Below, in pieces: positions 43,168-51,161 of a stretch of DNA of 64,000 bases. Positions within the stretch are counted from its first letter, which is position 1. Each line of letters starts with the position of its first letter. This DNA is from Rhizorhabdus histidinilytica (GTDB lineage: Bacteria; Pseudomonadota; Alphaproteobacteria; Sphingomonadales; Sphingomonadaceae). The notes beneath the pieces are model-generated. The model had not been told where the DNA came from, searched no databases, and worked only from the letters and a program-made list of their open reading frames with translations. The translations under genes were made by a program, and so were the position numbers. Location of the stretch: positions 28,815 through 92,814 of the forward strand of contig NZ_FUYM01000014.1 of the NCBI RefSeq assembly GCF_900167915.1, given 5' to 3'.

Positions 43168-46100
43168 ATGTCCGGTCCGAACGAGAAGCGGGGGGCTCCG
43201 GGCCCCGGCCAGCCGGAACTGGCGTCCCCCGCACCTCCCCCGCCCGACCCGGATCGGGGGCTGGTTCTGGCCCTCGACCCGGAGGGCCGGGCGAAGGCGG
43301 CGATCACGATCGTGCTCGATCGCCGCCCGCCAGCCAGCGGCGGGTCGATCGAGCCCTATGTCTCGCACGCGATGCTCGGCTTCACCGGGCAGGTCGATGG
43401 GCCGGCCTTCGCCCGCTCCGCCCGCTTCGTCCTGCGCGACGGCGACACCGCCCTGCAACAGGTCGACGCGATGGGCGAGCGGCCGACGGCGGCCTTCTCG
43501 TTGACCGTGCAGCGGGACGCGGCGCTTCGGCTGCTCGCGGCGCTGCGCGGCGAGGCGAGCGGCATGGCTCTCGCATGCGACGTCGAACGGCGCGGGGCGG
43601 TGTCCGAGCCGCTGATCGTCCGGGCGCGGCTCGCCGATGTGGCGGCGGCACTCGATCCGGCCGGGCTGCTCGATCGCGCCATGATCGGCGGGATCGCGGC
43701 GGCGATGCTCGACGCCGGCCGCCTGTCGGTATCACCCGCCGGAACGCCTGATCGCGAGACGCTGGTCGACGGCTTCCTGGCGATGGCGCGGCCGATCCTG
43801 CGCCCCGTCACCACGGAGGCCGGGCGGCGCTGGCGGGTGCTGCCGGTCACGCCCAATCCAATGACGCTGTCCGGCCGGATCGACCGGCCCGGCGGCGCCA
43901 CGACCGAACGGCGCAGCTATGCGCGGCCGCTCGAGACGCTGCTGGCGCCGATCGCCCGGGCGGACGATCTCGACCGCTATGTCCGGATCGTCGCGCCCGA
44001 CGGGAATGGCGGCTTCGGGCCGGTGCCGCGCCTCGTCGCGCAGCCCCGGTCGCGCGACGCGTCGCCGATGATCAAGCTCGCCCGGTTCGACCGGACCAAC
44101 ATGGTCCAGCTCCAGGCCGCCGCCCAGCCCGTCACCGCCCGTGTCGACGCCCATGCGCTGATCGCGACCGCGAACGTCCAGCCGGCGACGCCGCTCAAGC
44201 CGTCTTTCGCCGCGATCGCCGATCTCCAGATCATGCCGGTGCAGGCCGCCGCCACCGAGGAGGCGCTGCCGGAGGTCGATACCAAGACCGCGCCGCTGTG
44301 GCGCGACAAGGTCGATCCGAACCGCTTCTGGTACGCGCCGGCTTTCACCCTGGCGGCCCCGGCCGCGACCGACGATCCGGACGGCGCGGCGTTCGGGATG
44401 CTGTTCCATGCCGAGGGGCATCGCACCGACGGCACGGCGGGCCTGAGCGGCACCCTGCATTTCCGGCTCGACCGGGGGATGAGCGCCGAGACTCTGGCCG
44501 CGTGGAACGCGGCGGGCCAGCCCGCCGCCGCGCCGGTCCCGACGGGCAACCTCTCGGTGCAGCTCCTTGTCCCTTTCCGTGATGAGGCAGGCGCCACGCG
44601 TACCCAGGCCTTTCCCGCCGAGCTGCACGAGGAGGGGGATGCGGTCCACGCCGAGGTCGCGCTGATCGACGACTGGGTGCGGCTTGCATATGGCAGCCTC
44701 GCCTATCCCGATTTCCAGAGCCGGGCGCCCGAATTGTCGGTCGCCTACAGCTTCCGCGGCTATGTGCCGATCGACGAGGGCAATCTGCAGCTCCTGTTCG
44801 ATCGCAAGGCGGCGCTGGTCGCGCTTGGTACCGGCCGGCGTGCGCGGTCGCTCGGCGCCGGATATCTCGACACCGACATGCTGAGCTGGTCCGACGGCGC
44901 GGCCTCGGTGAAGTTCAGCCGGGAGCCCGCCGGGCGATCGAGGGCGGCGATGGTCGCGCGTCCGCGTCCCGCCGCGGTGGCGACGCTGGCGGTCAAACCC
45001 AACCTGCTCCAGGCCGCGACGATCGCCGAGCTGCTGCGCAGGCGCCGCTATGGCATTCGGAGCATCGCGCGGGCGCAGGCGCTGCCCGCAGTCCTCCCCT
45101 GCAGGGATTTCGGCGCCTTCTACCGCGAGGATCGGGATGGCGAGATCGTCGCGATCGGCTGCCAGGACGCCTTCCGCCTCGGCCAGACCGTGTATCGCCA
45201 GTTCGAGCGCCTCGACGATCTCAGCGACGCGACCGCCAGCGTCTGGCGCTCGCTGCAGCAACCCGGCCGCTTCCTGGTCGTGCCGGCGCGCTGGTCGATC
45301 GGCCGGTTCGACCTGCAGGCCCCGGCCGAACGCGCCTATCGGCCCGCAATCTTCCTCTATTCGAGCGTCGATGCCGACGATCCGGCGAACAATCGTTGCG
45401 CGTTGCTCGCCTCGCTGGTTCCAGACATCGATCCGGCCCGTTATCTGGCGATCCGGCGCGGACTGGCCGGGCTGGCCGCGACGCCGCTGCTCCTGTCGCT
45501 CGACGATGTCGAGGCGCAGATCGGTTTCCGCTGGACGGTACCGGCCTTGTCCGGCCTCACCGTCACGGCGGTCAAGCTCGGCGCCTGCATCCAGGTCACC
45601 GCCGAATGCCCGCTCGACACGACTCCGCTGCTCGTCTCGATGCTCGAGACGAGCGGGCTGGCGGGCGCGGTCGACTTCACCTTGCCCGACGGAACTGTGA
45701 TCGCCTGCGACCTCGGCATCGACCTCAGCCGGATCGTCGGGCCGGTGCCTGGCGGCCCCGTGCTCGTCGAGCGGGGGGGAGGGACCATCCGGCTCGCCAA
45801 CCCGATCGAGCGACCCATCGACGTCGGTGAGATCGTCGTCGAGCCGCTTGATGGCGAGCCGGTGACGATCGCCGTCGACCGCCGCATCGAACCCGGTGCG
45901 TCGATCGAGGTCGCCGCCGATCCGCCCGCCGGGGCGCTGACCGTGCTGTGCGCGCCGGCAGACGACGGCGCGGCGACGCTGACCGAGATCCGCAGCTTCG
46001 TCGAGGACGTCCACACCAACGTCGCCTTCGTCAATCTGGTCAACTACGCCAATCACGGGCTCGCGGCGCTCTCCGCCGAGGTCCGCATCCGCGACGTCGA

Positions 46101-46311
46101 AGGCAGCCAGCGGCTTGCGCTGGAGGAGACGCAGCCGGTCTCCTCGCTCGACTTCGTGCTGCCGCTCACCCGCTACCTGGCGAAGCCGGTCGTCGAGTTC
46201 GCCGTCACCAAGAGCTTCGCCGACGGCACCGTCGCGACGACCGCCTGGCTCGAATGGCACCTGGCCGACGACGGCAACGTCATCAGCCTTTCGTGGGAAC
46301 TCATTGCGTGA
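43168..46311 (+). CDS. Very large cytoplasmic protein of unknown family (1047 aa), gene 2 of the caspase locus
   Basis: 1047 residues starting 27 bases after the previous stop, with GAGAGGACGGG before the ATG. No signal, membrane segment or known catalytic motif. A Pro-rich start (about 10-30) leads to many beta strands throughout: SVQLLVPFRDEAGATRTQAF, LSVAYSFRGYVPIDEGNLQL, VIACDLGIDLSRIVG and the C-terminal VEFAVTKSFADGTVATTAWLEWHL. The alternation suggests a string of beta-sandwich modules. Cys content is low and it reads like a structural or recognition protein. Similar proteins probably co-occur with gene 1; I know no family name. Confidence 0.85.
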   Translation: MSGPNEKRGAPGPGQPELASPAPPPPDPDRGLVLALDPEGRAKAAITIVLDRRPPASGGSIEPYVSHAMLGFTGQVDGPAFARSARFVLRDGDTALQQVDAMGERPTAAFSLTVQRDAALRLLAALRGEASGMALACDVERRGAVSEPLIVRARLADVAAALDPAGLLDRAMIGGIAAAMLDAGRLSVSPAGTPDRETLVDGFLAMARPILRPVTTEAGRRWRVLPVTPNPMTLSGRIDRPGGATTERRSYARPLETLLAPIARADDLDRYVRIVAPDGNGGFGPVPRLVAQPRSRDASPMIKLARFDRTNMVQLQAAAQPVTARVDAHALIATANVQPATPLKPSFAAIADLQIMPVQAAATEEALPEVDTKTAPLWRDKVDPNRFWYAPAFTLAAPAATDDPDGAAFGMLFHAEGHRTDGTAGLSGTLHFRLDRGMSAETLAAWNAAGQPAAAPVPTGNLSVQLLVPFRDEAGATRTQAFPAELHEEGDAVHAEVALIDDWVRLAYGSLAYPDFQSRAPELSVAYSFRGYVPIDEGNLQLLFDRKAALVALGTGRRARSLGAGYLDTDMLSWSDGAASVKFSREPAGRSRAAMVARPRPAAVATLAVKPNLLQAATIAELLRRRRYGIRSIARAQALPAVLPCRDFGAFYREDRDGEIVAIGCQDAFRLGQTVYRQFERLDDLSDATASVWRSLQQPGRFLVVPARWSIGRFDLQAPAERAYRPAIFLYSSVDADDPANNRCALLASLVPDIDPARYLAIRRGLAGLAATPLLLSLDDVEAQIGFRWTVPALSGLTVTAVKLGACIQVTAECPLDTTPLLVSMLETSGLAGAVDFTLPDGTVIACDLGIDLSRIVGPVPGGPVLVERGGGTIRLANPIERPIDVGEIVVEPLDGEPVTIAVDRRIEPGASIEVAADPPAGALTVLCAPADDGAATLTEIRSFVEDVHTNVAFVNLVNYANHGLAALSAEVRIRDVEGSQRLALEETQPVSSLDFVLPLTRYLAKPVVEFAVTKSFADGTVATTAWLEWHLADDGNVISLSWELIA

Positions 46312-46348
46312 CCGCCGGAATGGTCCGGCATTTCTGAGGAGAATGATG

Positions 46349-48181
46349 ATGGCTATGGGAATGTCTATCCACATCGGGCTCAATAACCTCGATGTATCGT
46401 CTTACGGAGAGCAGACCGTGCTCGCCGGTTGCATCAACGACGCCGATTCGATGCAGAGCCTCGCCGCGGGCCAGGGTTTCCAGACCCGGCGGCTGGTCGA
46501 CGAGGAGGCGACCGCCGATGCGGTGATCGAGGCGATCTCCGACGCGGCCAACACGCTGCGGTCGGGCGACATGCTGTTCCTGACCTATTCCGGCCATGGC
46601 AGCCAGGTGGACGATGCCGATGGCGATGAAGCCGACGGCCTCGACGAGACCTGGTGCCTCTATGACCGGATGTTGATCGACGACGAGCTCAACCAGCTCT
46701 GGTCGCAGTTCGAGGCCGGGGTGCGGATCCTGATGCTGTCCGACAGCTGCCACAGCGGTACCGTCGCGAAGCTGATCAAGGAGCGCAAGCTCGCCGCCTC
46801 GCCGCAGCTGCGGGATATGTTCAGCCCGGCGTCGATCAAGCCGCCCAAGGTGACGACGCGCGCGTTGGCCATGCGCAGCGGCGGGACCCCACCGCCGGCG
46901 GTCGGCACCGTCCGGCCCGCTCCGATCGCGGCGGTTGCCGCCGACGCCCAGCGCATCCCGCCCGCCGCACCGGGAGAGGTGACGTTCCGCTGGCTCGATC
47001 CATCGGCCCGGCGCCGCAGCATCGAGAAGAATGGCGGTCTCTACGGCACCCTCCAGCGGCTGATCGGCCGCGACATCGACGGCGACATCCAGGCGTCTGT
47101 GATCCTGATCTCCGGTTGCCAGGACAACCAGCTGTCGGCGGATGGAGACGGCAACGGCCTGTTCACCGAGACGCTGCTCAAGGTCTGGAACGACGGCGGC
47201 TTCACCGGCGACTATCGCGCCTTCCACAAGGCGATCCTCGATCAGATGCCGTCGACCCAGTCGCCCAATTACTTCACCACCGGGGCGTCCAATCCGACCT
47301 TCGAGGCGCAGCGCCCCTTCACGCTGACGACCGATGCCACCAACGAGCCGGTCGCCTCGTCGCTGTGGGTGACGGGCCCCGAGACGATGGACCGTTCGGA
47401 CGCGCCGCCGACCTTCCGCGTCAATGGCGGTCCCAATCCCTATTTCATCTTCGAGATCACCAGCGAGGCGCGGCTGTTCGACACCGGAAATGTCGGCGAC
47501 GGCGAGCGGACCGACGACAATTTCTACGGCTCGTGGAGCGACTCCGCCCATCATAGCGGCACCGAATACAGCCTGCCGCAGGCGGTGTGGGACCGGCTGA
47601 AGCACGCCGACACGCTCTATTACCGGATCGGCTCGACCGAGGCGTCGACCGGCTGGGGCAACTACATGGTCTCGACGTCCGACCAGCAATATGACCTGGC
47701 GCCGTCGATCTCGCTGAGCGGCGACGCCGTGTCGGGCGAGGAGGAACAGCCGGTCGACGACGGTGCGGCGAGCGGCCTGCCGTCGATCAGCGGTCCCGAC
47801 AGCATGGCGGCGGACGATCCCGCGCCCAGTTTCACCATCGACCGCGCCGGTGCGCCCTATGCCGTCGTCGAGGTGGCGACCGACGGGGCGCTGTTCGCTG
47901 ACGACAGCGGCCGCACCGACGACAATTTCTACGCGACCTGGCAGGACAGCGACCTGCTGACCGGCGACCAATGGGACATGCCCGACGCGGTGTGGAGCCG
48001 GCTCGCCCCCGCGGGGACGATCTATTATCGCGTGGGAACGACGACCAGCGAGACCGGTTGGGACAATTACACGGTCTCCACCGAGGACGGCGACGGCAAC
48101 CAGGCGCCGATGATCTCGGTCAGCGCGACCCGCAGCCGCACGAAAGGCAGGCCGAGGGCGCTCGCGCCTGCCATGGCCTGA
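46349..48181 (+). CDS. Metacaspase-like C14 protease with two novel C-terminal repeats
   Basis: 610 residues; of three consecutive ATGs the third (46349) has ideal spacing from AGGAG. The caspase-fold domain (1-290) has the catalytic dyad His83 in LTYSGHGSQ and Cys134 in LSDSCHSG, an acidic loop VDDADGDEADGLDET as in calcium-regulated metacaspases, and LISGCQDNQLSAD near the end. After a linker two about-100-residue repeats follow (roughly 335-450 and 475-585), both with GPxxM, RTDDNFY, AVW.RL, LYYR(I/V)G and GW.NY.VST. Peptidase C14 members cut after Arg/Lys or Asp and drive cell death or defence. No signal peptide, so cytoplasmic. Confidence 0.92.
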   Translation: MAMGMSIHIGLNNLDVSSYGEQTVLAGCINDADSMQSLAAGQGFQTRRLVDEEATADAVIEAISDAANTLRSGDMLFLTYSGHGSQVDDADGDEADGLDETWCLYDRMLIDDELNQLWSQFEAGVRILMLSDSCHSGTVAKLIKERKLAASPQLRDMFSPASIKPPKVTTRALAMRSGGTPPPAVGTVRPAPIAAVAADAQRIPPAAPGEVTFRWLDPSARRRSIEKNGGLYGTLQRLIGRDIDGDIQASVILISGCQDNQLSADGDGNGLFTETLLKVWNDGGFTGDYRAFHKAILDQMPSTQSPNYFTTGASNPTFEAQRPFTLTTDATNEPVASSLWVTGPETMDRSDAPPTFRVNGGPNPYFIFEITSEARLFDTGNVGDGERTDDNFYGSWSDSAHHSGTEYSLPQAVWDRLKHADTLYYRIGSTEASTGWGNYMVSTSDQQYDLAPSISLSGDAVSGEEEQPVDDGAASGLPSISGPDSMAADDPAPSFTIDRAGAPYAVVEVATDGALFADDSGRTDDNFYATWQDSDLLTGDQWDMPDAVWSRLAPAGTIYYRVGTTTSETGWDNYTVSTEDGDGNQAPMISVSATRSRTKGRPRALAPAMA

Positions 48182-48188
48182 CGGCGGA

Positions 48189-48222
48189 CTGCCCGGCGCG
48201 ACCGCCAAGACGCGCCGGGCAG
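48189..48222 (+). terminator. Hairpin terminator after the caspase gene
   Basis: A perfect 12-pair stem, CTGCCCGGCGCG with CGCGCCGGGCAG, with a ten-base loop, followed by CGCCATTTTG. It separates the three-gene caspase operon from the Crp/Fnr gene. Confidence 0.75.
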
Positions 48223-48318
48223 CGCCATTTTGATGGCCATCCGCGGTGAAAGAGGTCTAATCCACATTATCGCCGCCGCGAAATTGGGTTATGCGGGGGA
48301 CAGCGCCGATGGCCATCG

Positions 48319-48990
48319 ATGCAGGGGACGTTGCCGTTGGAAGTCGATGAGCGAATTGTCGCTGTTCAGGCGATCCTCCGATGCGATGAACAGACGGCGC
48401 AGCGGCTCGACGCCGCGCTGACCTATCAGCATGTACCCGCCAAGCAGGTGATCGCCGCCCAGGGGGACCGGTCGGCGCATTGCTGGTTCATCATCGACGG
48501 CTCGGTCCGCGTCCACACCTTCGGGGTGGACGGGCAGCGCCAGCAACTGGCGCAGCACGGCCCCGGCGAGCTGTTCGGCGCCTATCCCGAGCCGACGATC
48601 CACCGCGCCGAGATATTGGCGCTCACCGCCTCCCACCTGCTCCGCGCCGAGGCGCGGACGCTCGCCGCGCTCGCCGCGGAACATGCCCAGATAGGATCGG
48701 CGATGGCGATATTGCTCGCCCGGCAGCTCGACATGGCGCTCGACCGGATGGTGGCGCGAACCACCTACAGCGCCGCCGGCCGCGTCTATGCCCAGCTGGC
48801 GCAGCTCGCCGGCGACGCCAACCGCATCGCCCCGCCGCCGATCGTCACGACGCTCGCCCTGAGCGCCAATACCACGCGCGAGACGGCGTCGCGGGCGCTC
48901 GCCGCGCTGATCCGGCGCGGCATCGTGCGCCGCACCGACGAGGAACTGACCATCCTCGCTCCGCGCATGCTGCAGGAACTGATCTACTGA
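48319..48990 (+). CDS. Crp/Fnr-family transcriptional regulator (caspase locus)
   Basis: 223 residues: beta-roll sensor domain (about 30-125) with VIAAQGDRSAHCWFIIDGSV and HGPGELFGAYPE, dimer helix, and winged helix TTLALSANTTRETASRALAALIRRGIV. The Gly-Glu-Leu-Phe-Gly core of cAMP receptors is partly kept (PGELFGAY), without the cAMP Arg-Ser pair. The gene lies between the caspase operon and the TIR operon and is a candidate local controller. Start uncertain: no clear ribosome site before 48319, and a TTG 12 bases downstream has GGGGAC before it. Confidence 0.88.
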   Translation: MQGTLPLEVDERIVAVQAILRCDEQTAQRLDAALTYQHVPAKQVIAAQGDRSAHCWFIIDGSVRVHTFGVDGQRQQLAQHGPGELFGAYPEPTIHRAEILALTASHLLRAEARTLAALAAEHAQIGSAMAILLARQLDMALDRMVARTTYSAAGRVYAQLAQLAGDANRIAPPPIVTTLALSANTTRETASRALAALIRRGIVRRTDEELTILAPRMLQELIY

Positions 48991-49004
48991 CGAGCCCACT
49001 TTTC

Positions 49005-49095
49005 GTCATTCCCGCGAAGGCGGGAATCCATAACCTCCGAACCGCAAGAGGTTCGAACTTCAGAGAATATGGATTCCCGCCTGCGCGGGAATGAC
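49005..49095. repeat. REP-like inverted repeat between convergent genes
   Basis: Two 28-base arms (49005-49032 and 49068-49095) are near-perfect reverse complements, and each contains its own palindrome (ATTCCCGCGAAGGCGGGAAT in the left arm). The middle carries GAACC-GCAAGA-GGTTC, another hairpin. This GTCATTCCCGC...GCGGGAAT unit is a well-known dispersed intergenic repeat of proteobacteria. It probably also ends transcription from both sides. Confidence 0.85.
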
Positions 49096-49130
49096 CGTGA
49101 GGGAGATGGCTGGCAGGGCTCCGAAACCCC

Positions 49131-50609
49131 TCAGCCAGCCGCCGCCAAGGGGAACATGCTGACCGGAATGTCGCCGAGCGGCGTGACGATCTCGCCCGCC
49201 GATTCGAAGATGCGATCGGGCGCGTGCAGCTCGATCGCGAGCGCGCCGGGACAGGCGGCGAAGACGCTCGACGGCGGCGCGGCGCGGGCGAGCAGCATCG
49301 CCAGCTCGGCCGCATCCGCGGGGATGTCGGCGCCAGGGCCGGCGACGCGATAGTCCAGGCCGATCCGGTTGCCGGGGCTGGCGCGCAATATGTCCAGCGC
49401 CAGTTCCACCGCCGCGGCAAGCGTATCGACGCAGAGGATCATCTGCCCGGCCACGGTGCGCGGGGTACAGCCCGGCGGCAGCGGCAGGCCGGCGGGAAAG
49501 GGGGCGGCAAGCGCGAGGATGGCGCACCGGCTTCGTTCGGCGAGCGGGTGGTCGCGTCGCGCCTCGGAGCGGGGGACGACGATGTCGTGATGGGCAAGGC
49601 CACGATCGCGCCATACCCGTTCGGAGACCGAGGCCGGATCGGTCGACCGCCGCACGCGCAGCGCCACCGCTTCGCTCGCCAGGGATCGCGCGCGGCGCAA
49701 GGCGAGGCCCATCGATATTTCCTCACCCAGCACGATCGCCGCTTCGGACAGCGGGCCGGTGTCGGGCAGCGTCTCGATCGCCTCGGCTGTCTCGATCAGA
49801 CGGTCGAAGCGCTCCACCCAATGCGCGCCGAACGCTGCGACCGATTCCTCCCGGAACAGCTCGATCGGGGTAGGGAGCACGACGTGGAGCTGCGCGCCGC
49901 GCGCCACCGCCAGCTCAGCGATGACGATGTCGGCTCCGGCTGCGAGCGCGCCGAACACGAAGCCGGGCTGGATCTGGTCGAGAGCCGCGCCGATCGCCGC
50001 CCGGATTTCCTCGTCCTCGGCGGGCAGGCCGATCAGGCCGCTGAAATGCAGGCCGGCGGGGGGACGGAGATGATCGAGGATGTCGGTCGGCTCGCCCATG
50101 CGATCGAGTACGAAACGGAGTTGCCGAAGCGTCGCCGCATGATCCTCCCACGCAGCCGGCGTGCCTGCGACCGCTTGTTCGAGCGCGGCCTTGCCGGCGG
50201 AGACTCGTCCTAGCAGCAGCTCGGCCTCGGCTCGCGTCGCGCCCAGCCAATAGCTCGTCTCCGGCTCATGGTCGCCGCTGTCGAGCAGCGCGATCGTCCG
50301 CTCCGCCAGCTCGCGGGCCCGGTCCGGCTTGCCGTTGAGGAAGGCGATCGTCGCGGCGTTGATCAGCGGATAGGTCGCGCGCCGGTCGCCGGCGGCGGCG
50401 AGATATGCCGCCTCCGCCTGGTCGAACAGCGCGGAGCGTTCTGCGCCGGCGCTCTTGAGCGCGCGGTCCTTGAGCAGGCGGCCCCGCAGGCTCAGCGCAT
50501 CGTCCTGCGTCGAATCGAGCAGGCCGGCCGCTTCGAACATGTGCCATGCGCGAAGCGTGTCTCCGGCGCGGGCCGTCTGTCTGATCAGTGCGAGGCTCGA
50601 GAGAGTCAC
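49131..50609 (-). CDS. TPR protein with SLOG-like domain and degenerate nucleotidyl-cyclase-like domain
   Basis: 492 residues from a GTG eight bases after CCGGAG. Residues 1-180 are TPR-like helical pairs (LFDQAEAAYLAAAGD, LINAATIAFLNGKPDRAREL). About 186-300 matches a SLOG-type Rossmann domain: LHFSGLIG, then GFVFGALAAGADIVIAELAV and RGAQLHVVLPTPIELF. About 345-492 resembles a class III cyclase in outline (CVDTLAAAVELALDIL, ARAAPPSSVFAACPGAL) but the metal Asp residues are gone (ILALAAPFP for FADI.GFS), so it is probably catalytically dead. SLOG domains bind nucleotides such as cyclic ADP-ribose. Last gene of the TIR operon, 39 bases behind the 166-aa gene. Confidence 0.7.
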   Translation of the reverse strand: MTLSSLALIRQTARAGDTLRAWHMFEAAGLLDSTQDDALSLRGRLLKDRALKSAGAERSALFDQAEAAYLAAAGDRRATYPLINAATIAFLNGKPDRARELAERTIALLDSGDHEPETSYWLGATRAEAELLLGRVSAGKAALEQAVAGTPAAWEDHAATLRQLRFVLDRMGEPTDILDHLRPPAGLHFSGLIGLPAEDEEIRAAIGAALDQIQPGFVFGALAAGADIVIAELAVARGAQLHVVLPTPIELFREESVAAFGAHWVERFDRLIETAEAIETLPDTGPLSEAAIVLGEEISMGLALRRARSLASEAVALRVRRSTDPASVSERVWRDRGLAHHDIVVPRSEARRDHPLAERSRCAILALAAPFPAGLPLPPGCTPRTVAGQMILCVDTLAAAVELALDILRASPGNRIGLDYRVAGPGADIPADAAELAMLLARAAPPSSVFAACPGALAIELHAPDRIFESAGEIVTPLGDIPVSMFPLAAAG

Positions 50610-50648
50610 GTCGTCATCTCCGGTCGATAGCCGTTCGTCGCTTGTCGG

Positions 50649-51149
50649 TCAGGTGCGCATCGGAGGCGGGTTCTTGATGTCGGGATCGATCGTCAGGACG
50701 ATCCATTTCGGCTTGCCGTCGCAATGTCGCTGCAGGAAGTCGACGTTGATGTTGAAGGGGTGGGTGGTATCGTACTTGCCGCCCTTGTTGTGCTTCGCCA
50801 CGAAACGGGCGACGCGATAGTGGTCGAGCTTCTCGTCATAGCCGTCATATTCGAGGCCGCCGTAGAAGCCGCCCAGCTCCTCCTTGGTCGTGATCGCGTC
50901 GAGCTCCTTCGAGAAGAAGATCTGGTCGCCATGGAGGTGGATCTCGACGGTCGCATCCTCCTCGATCGCGATATATTCCAGCTCGGTCGGGTCGCTCCCG
51001 TCGGTCTTTTCCTGATGATAGCGCAGCGCGATGCGTCCGTCCTCGACGCCCATCAGGACGTGGAAGCGGATGATCTTGGCCGGCTTGATACCGTGCGGCG
51101 CCAGCCGGCCTAGCGGTTGCTGGATATAGGTGGGGCGGCAGGTGCGCAT
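50649..51149 (-). CDS. Conserved-looking protein of unknown function in the TIR operon
   Basis: 166 residues, TAGGAGAT before the ATG at 51149, 12 bases after the TIR gene. It predicts as a compact beta-rich domain: IIRFHVLMGVEDGRIALRYH, TELEYIAIEEDATVEIHLHG, FYGGLEYDGYDEKLDHYRVA and KWIVLTIDPDIKNPPP. Many charged and aromatic residues but no catalytic pattern I know. Its place between a TIR protein and a SLOG-like sensor suggests a role in the same pathway. No family name offered. Confidence 0.8.
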   Translation of the reverse strand: MRTCRPTYIQQPLGRLAPHGIKPAKIIRFHVLMGVEDGRIALRYHQEKTDGSDPTELEYIAIEEDATVEIHLHGDQIFFSKELDAITTKEELGGFYGGLEYDGYDEKLDHYRVARFVAKHNKGGKYDTTHPFNINVDFLQRHCDGKPKWIVLTIDPDIKNPPPMRT

Positions 51150-51161
51150 GACGGATATCTC

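Noticed and set aside
41131..43458. 775-codon minus-strand frame opposite the 828-aa protein
   Set aside because: Arg/Asp-rich, low-complexity product with no ribosome site; the plus-strand gene has GAAGGAGGT and a balanced composition. It is a GC-rich codon-bias shadow.
43732..46383. 883-codon minus-strand frame opposite the 1047-aa protein
   Set aside because: Same kind of shadow; it crosses into the next gene and has unnatural composition.
46301..48208. 635-codon minus-strand frame opposite the caspase gene
   Set aside because: The plus strand encodes intact caspase motifs; the antisense product has no domain.
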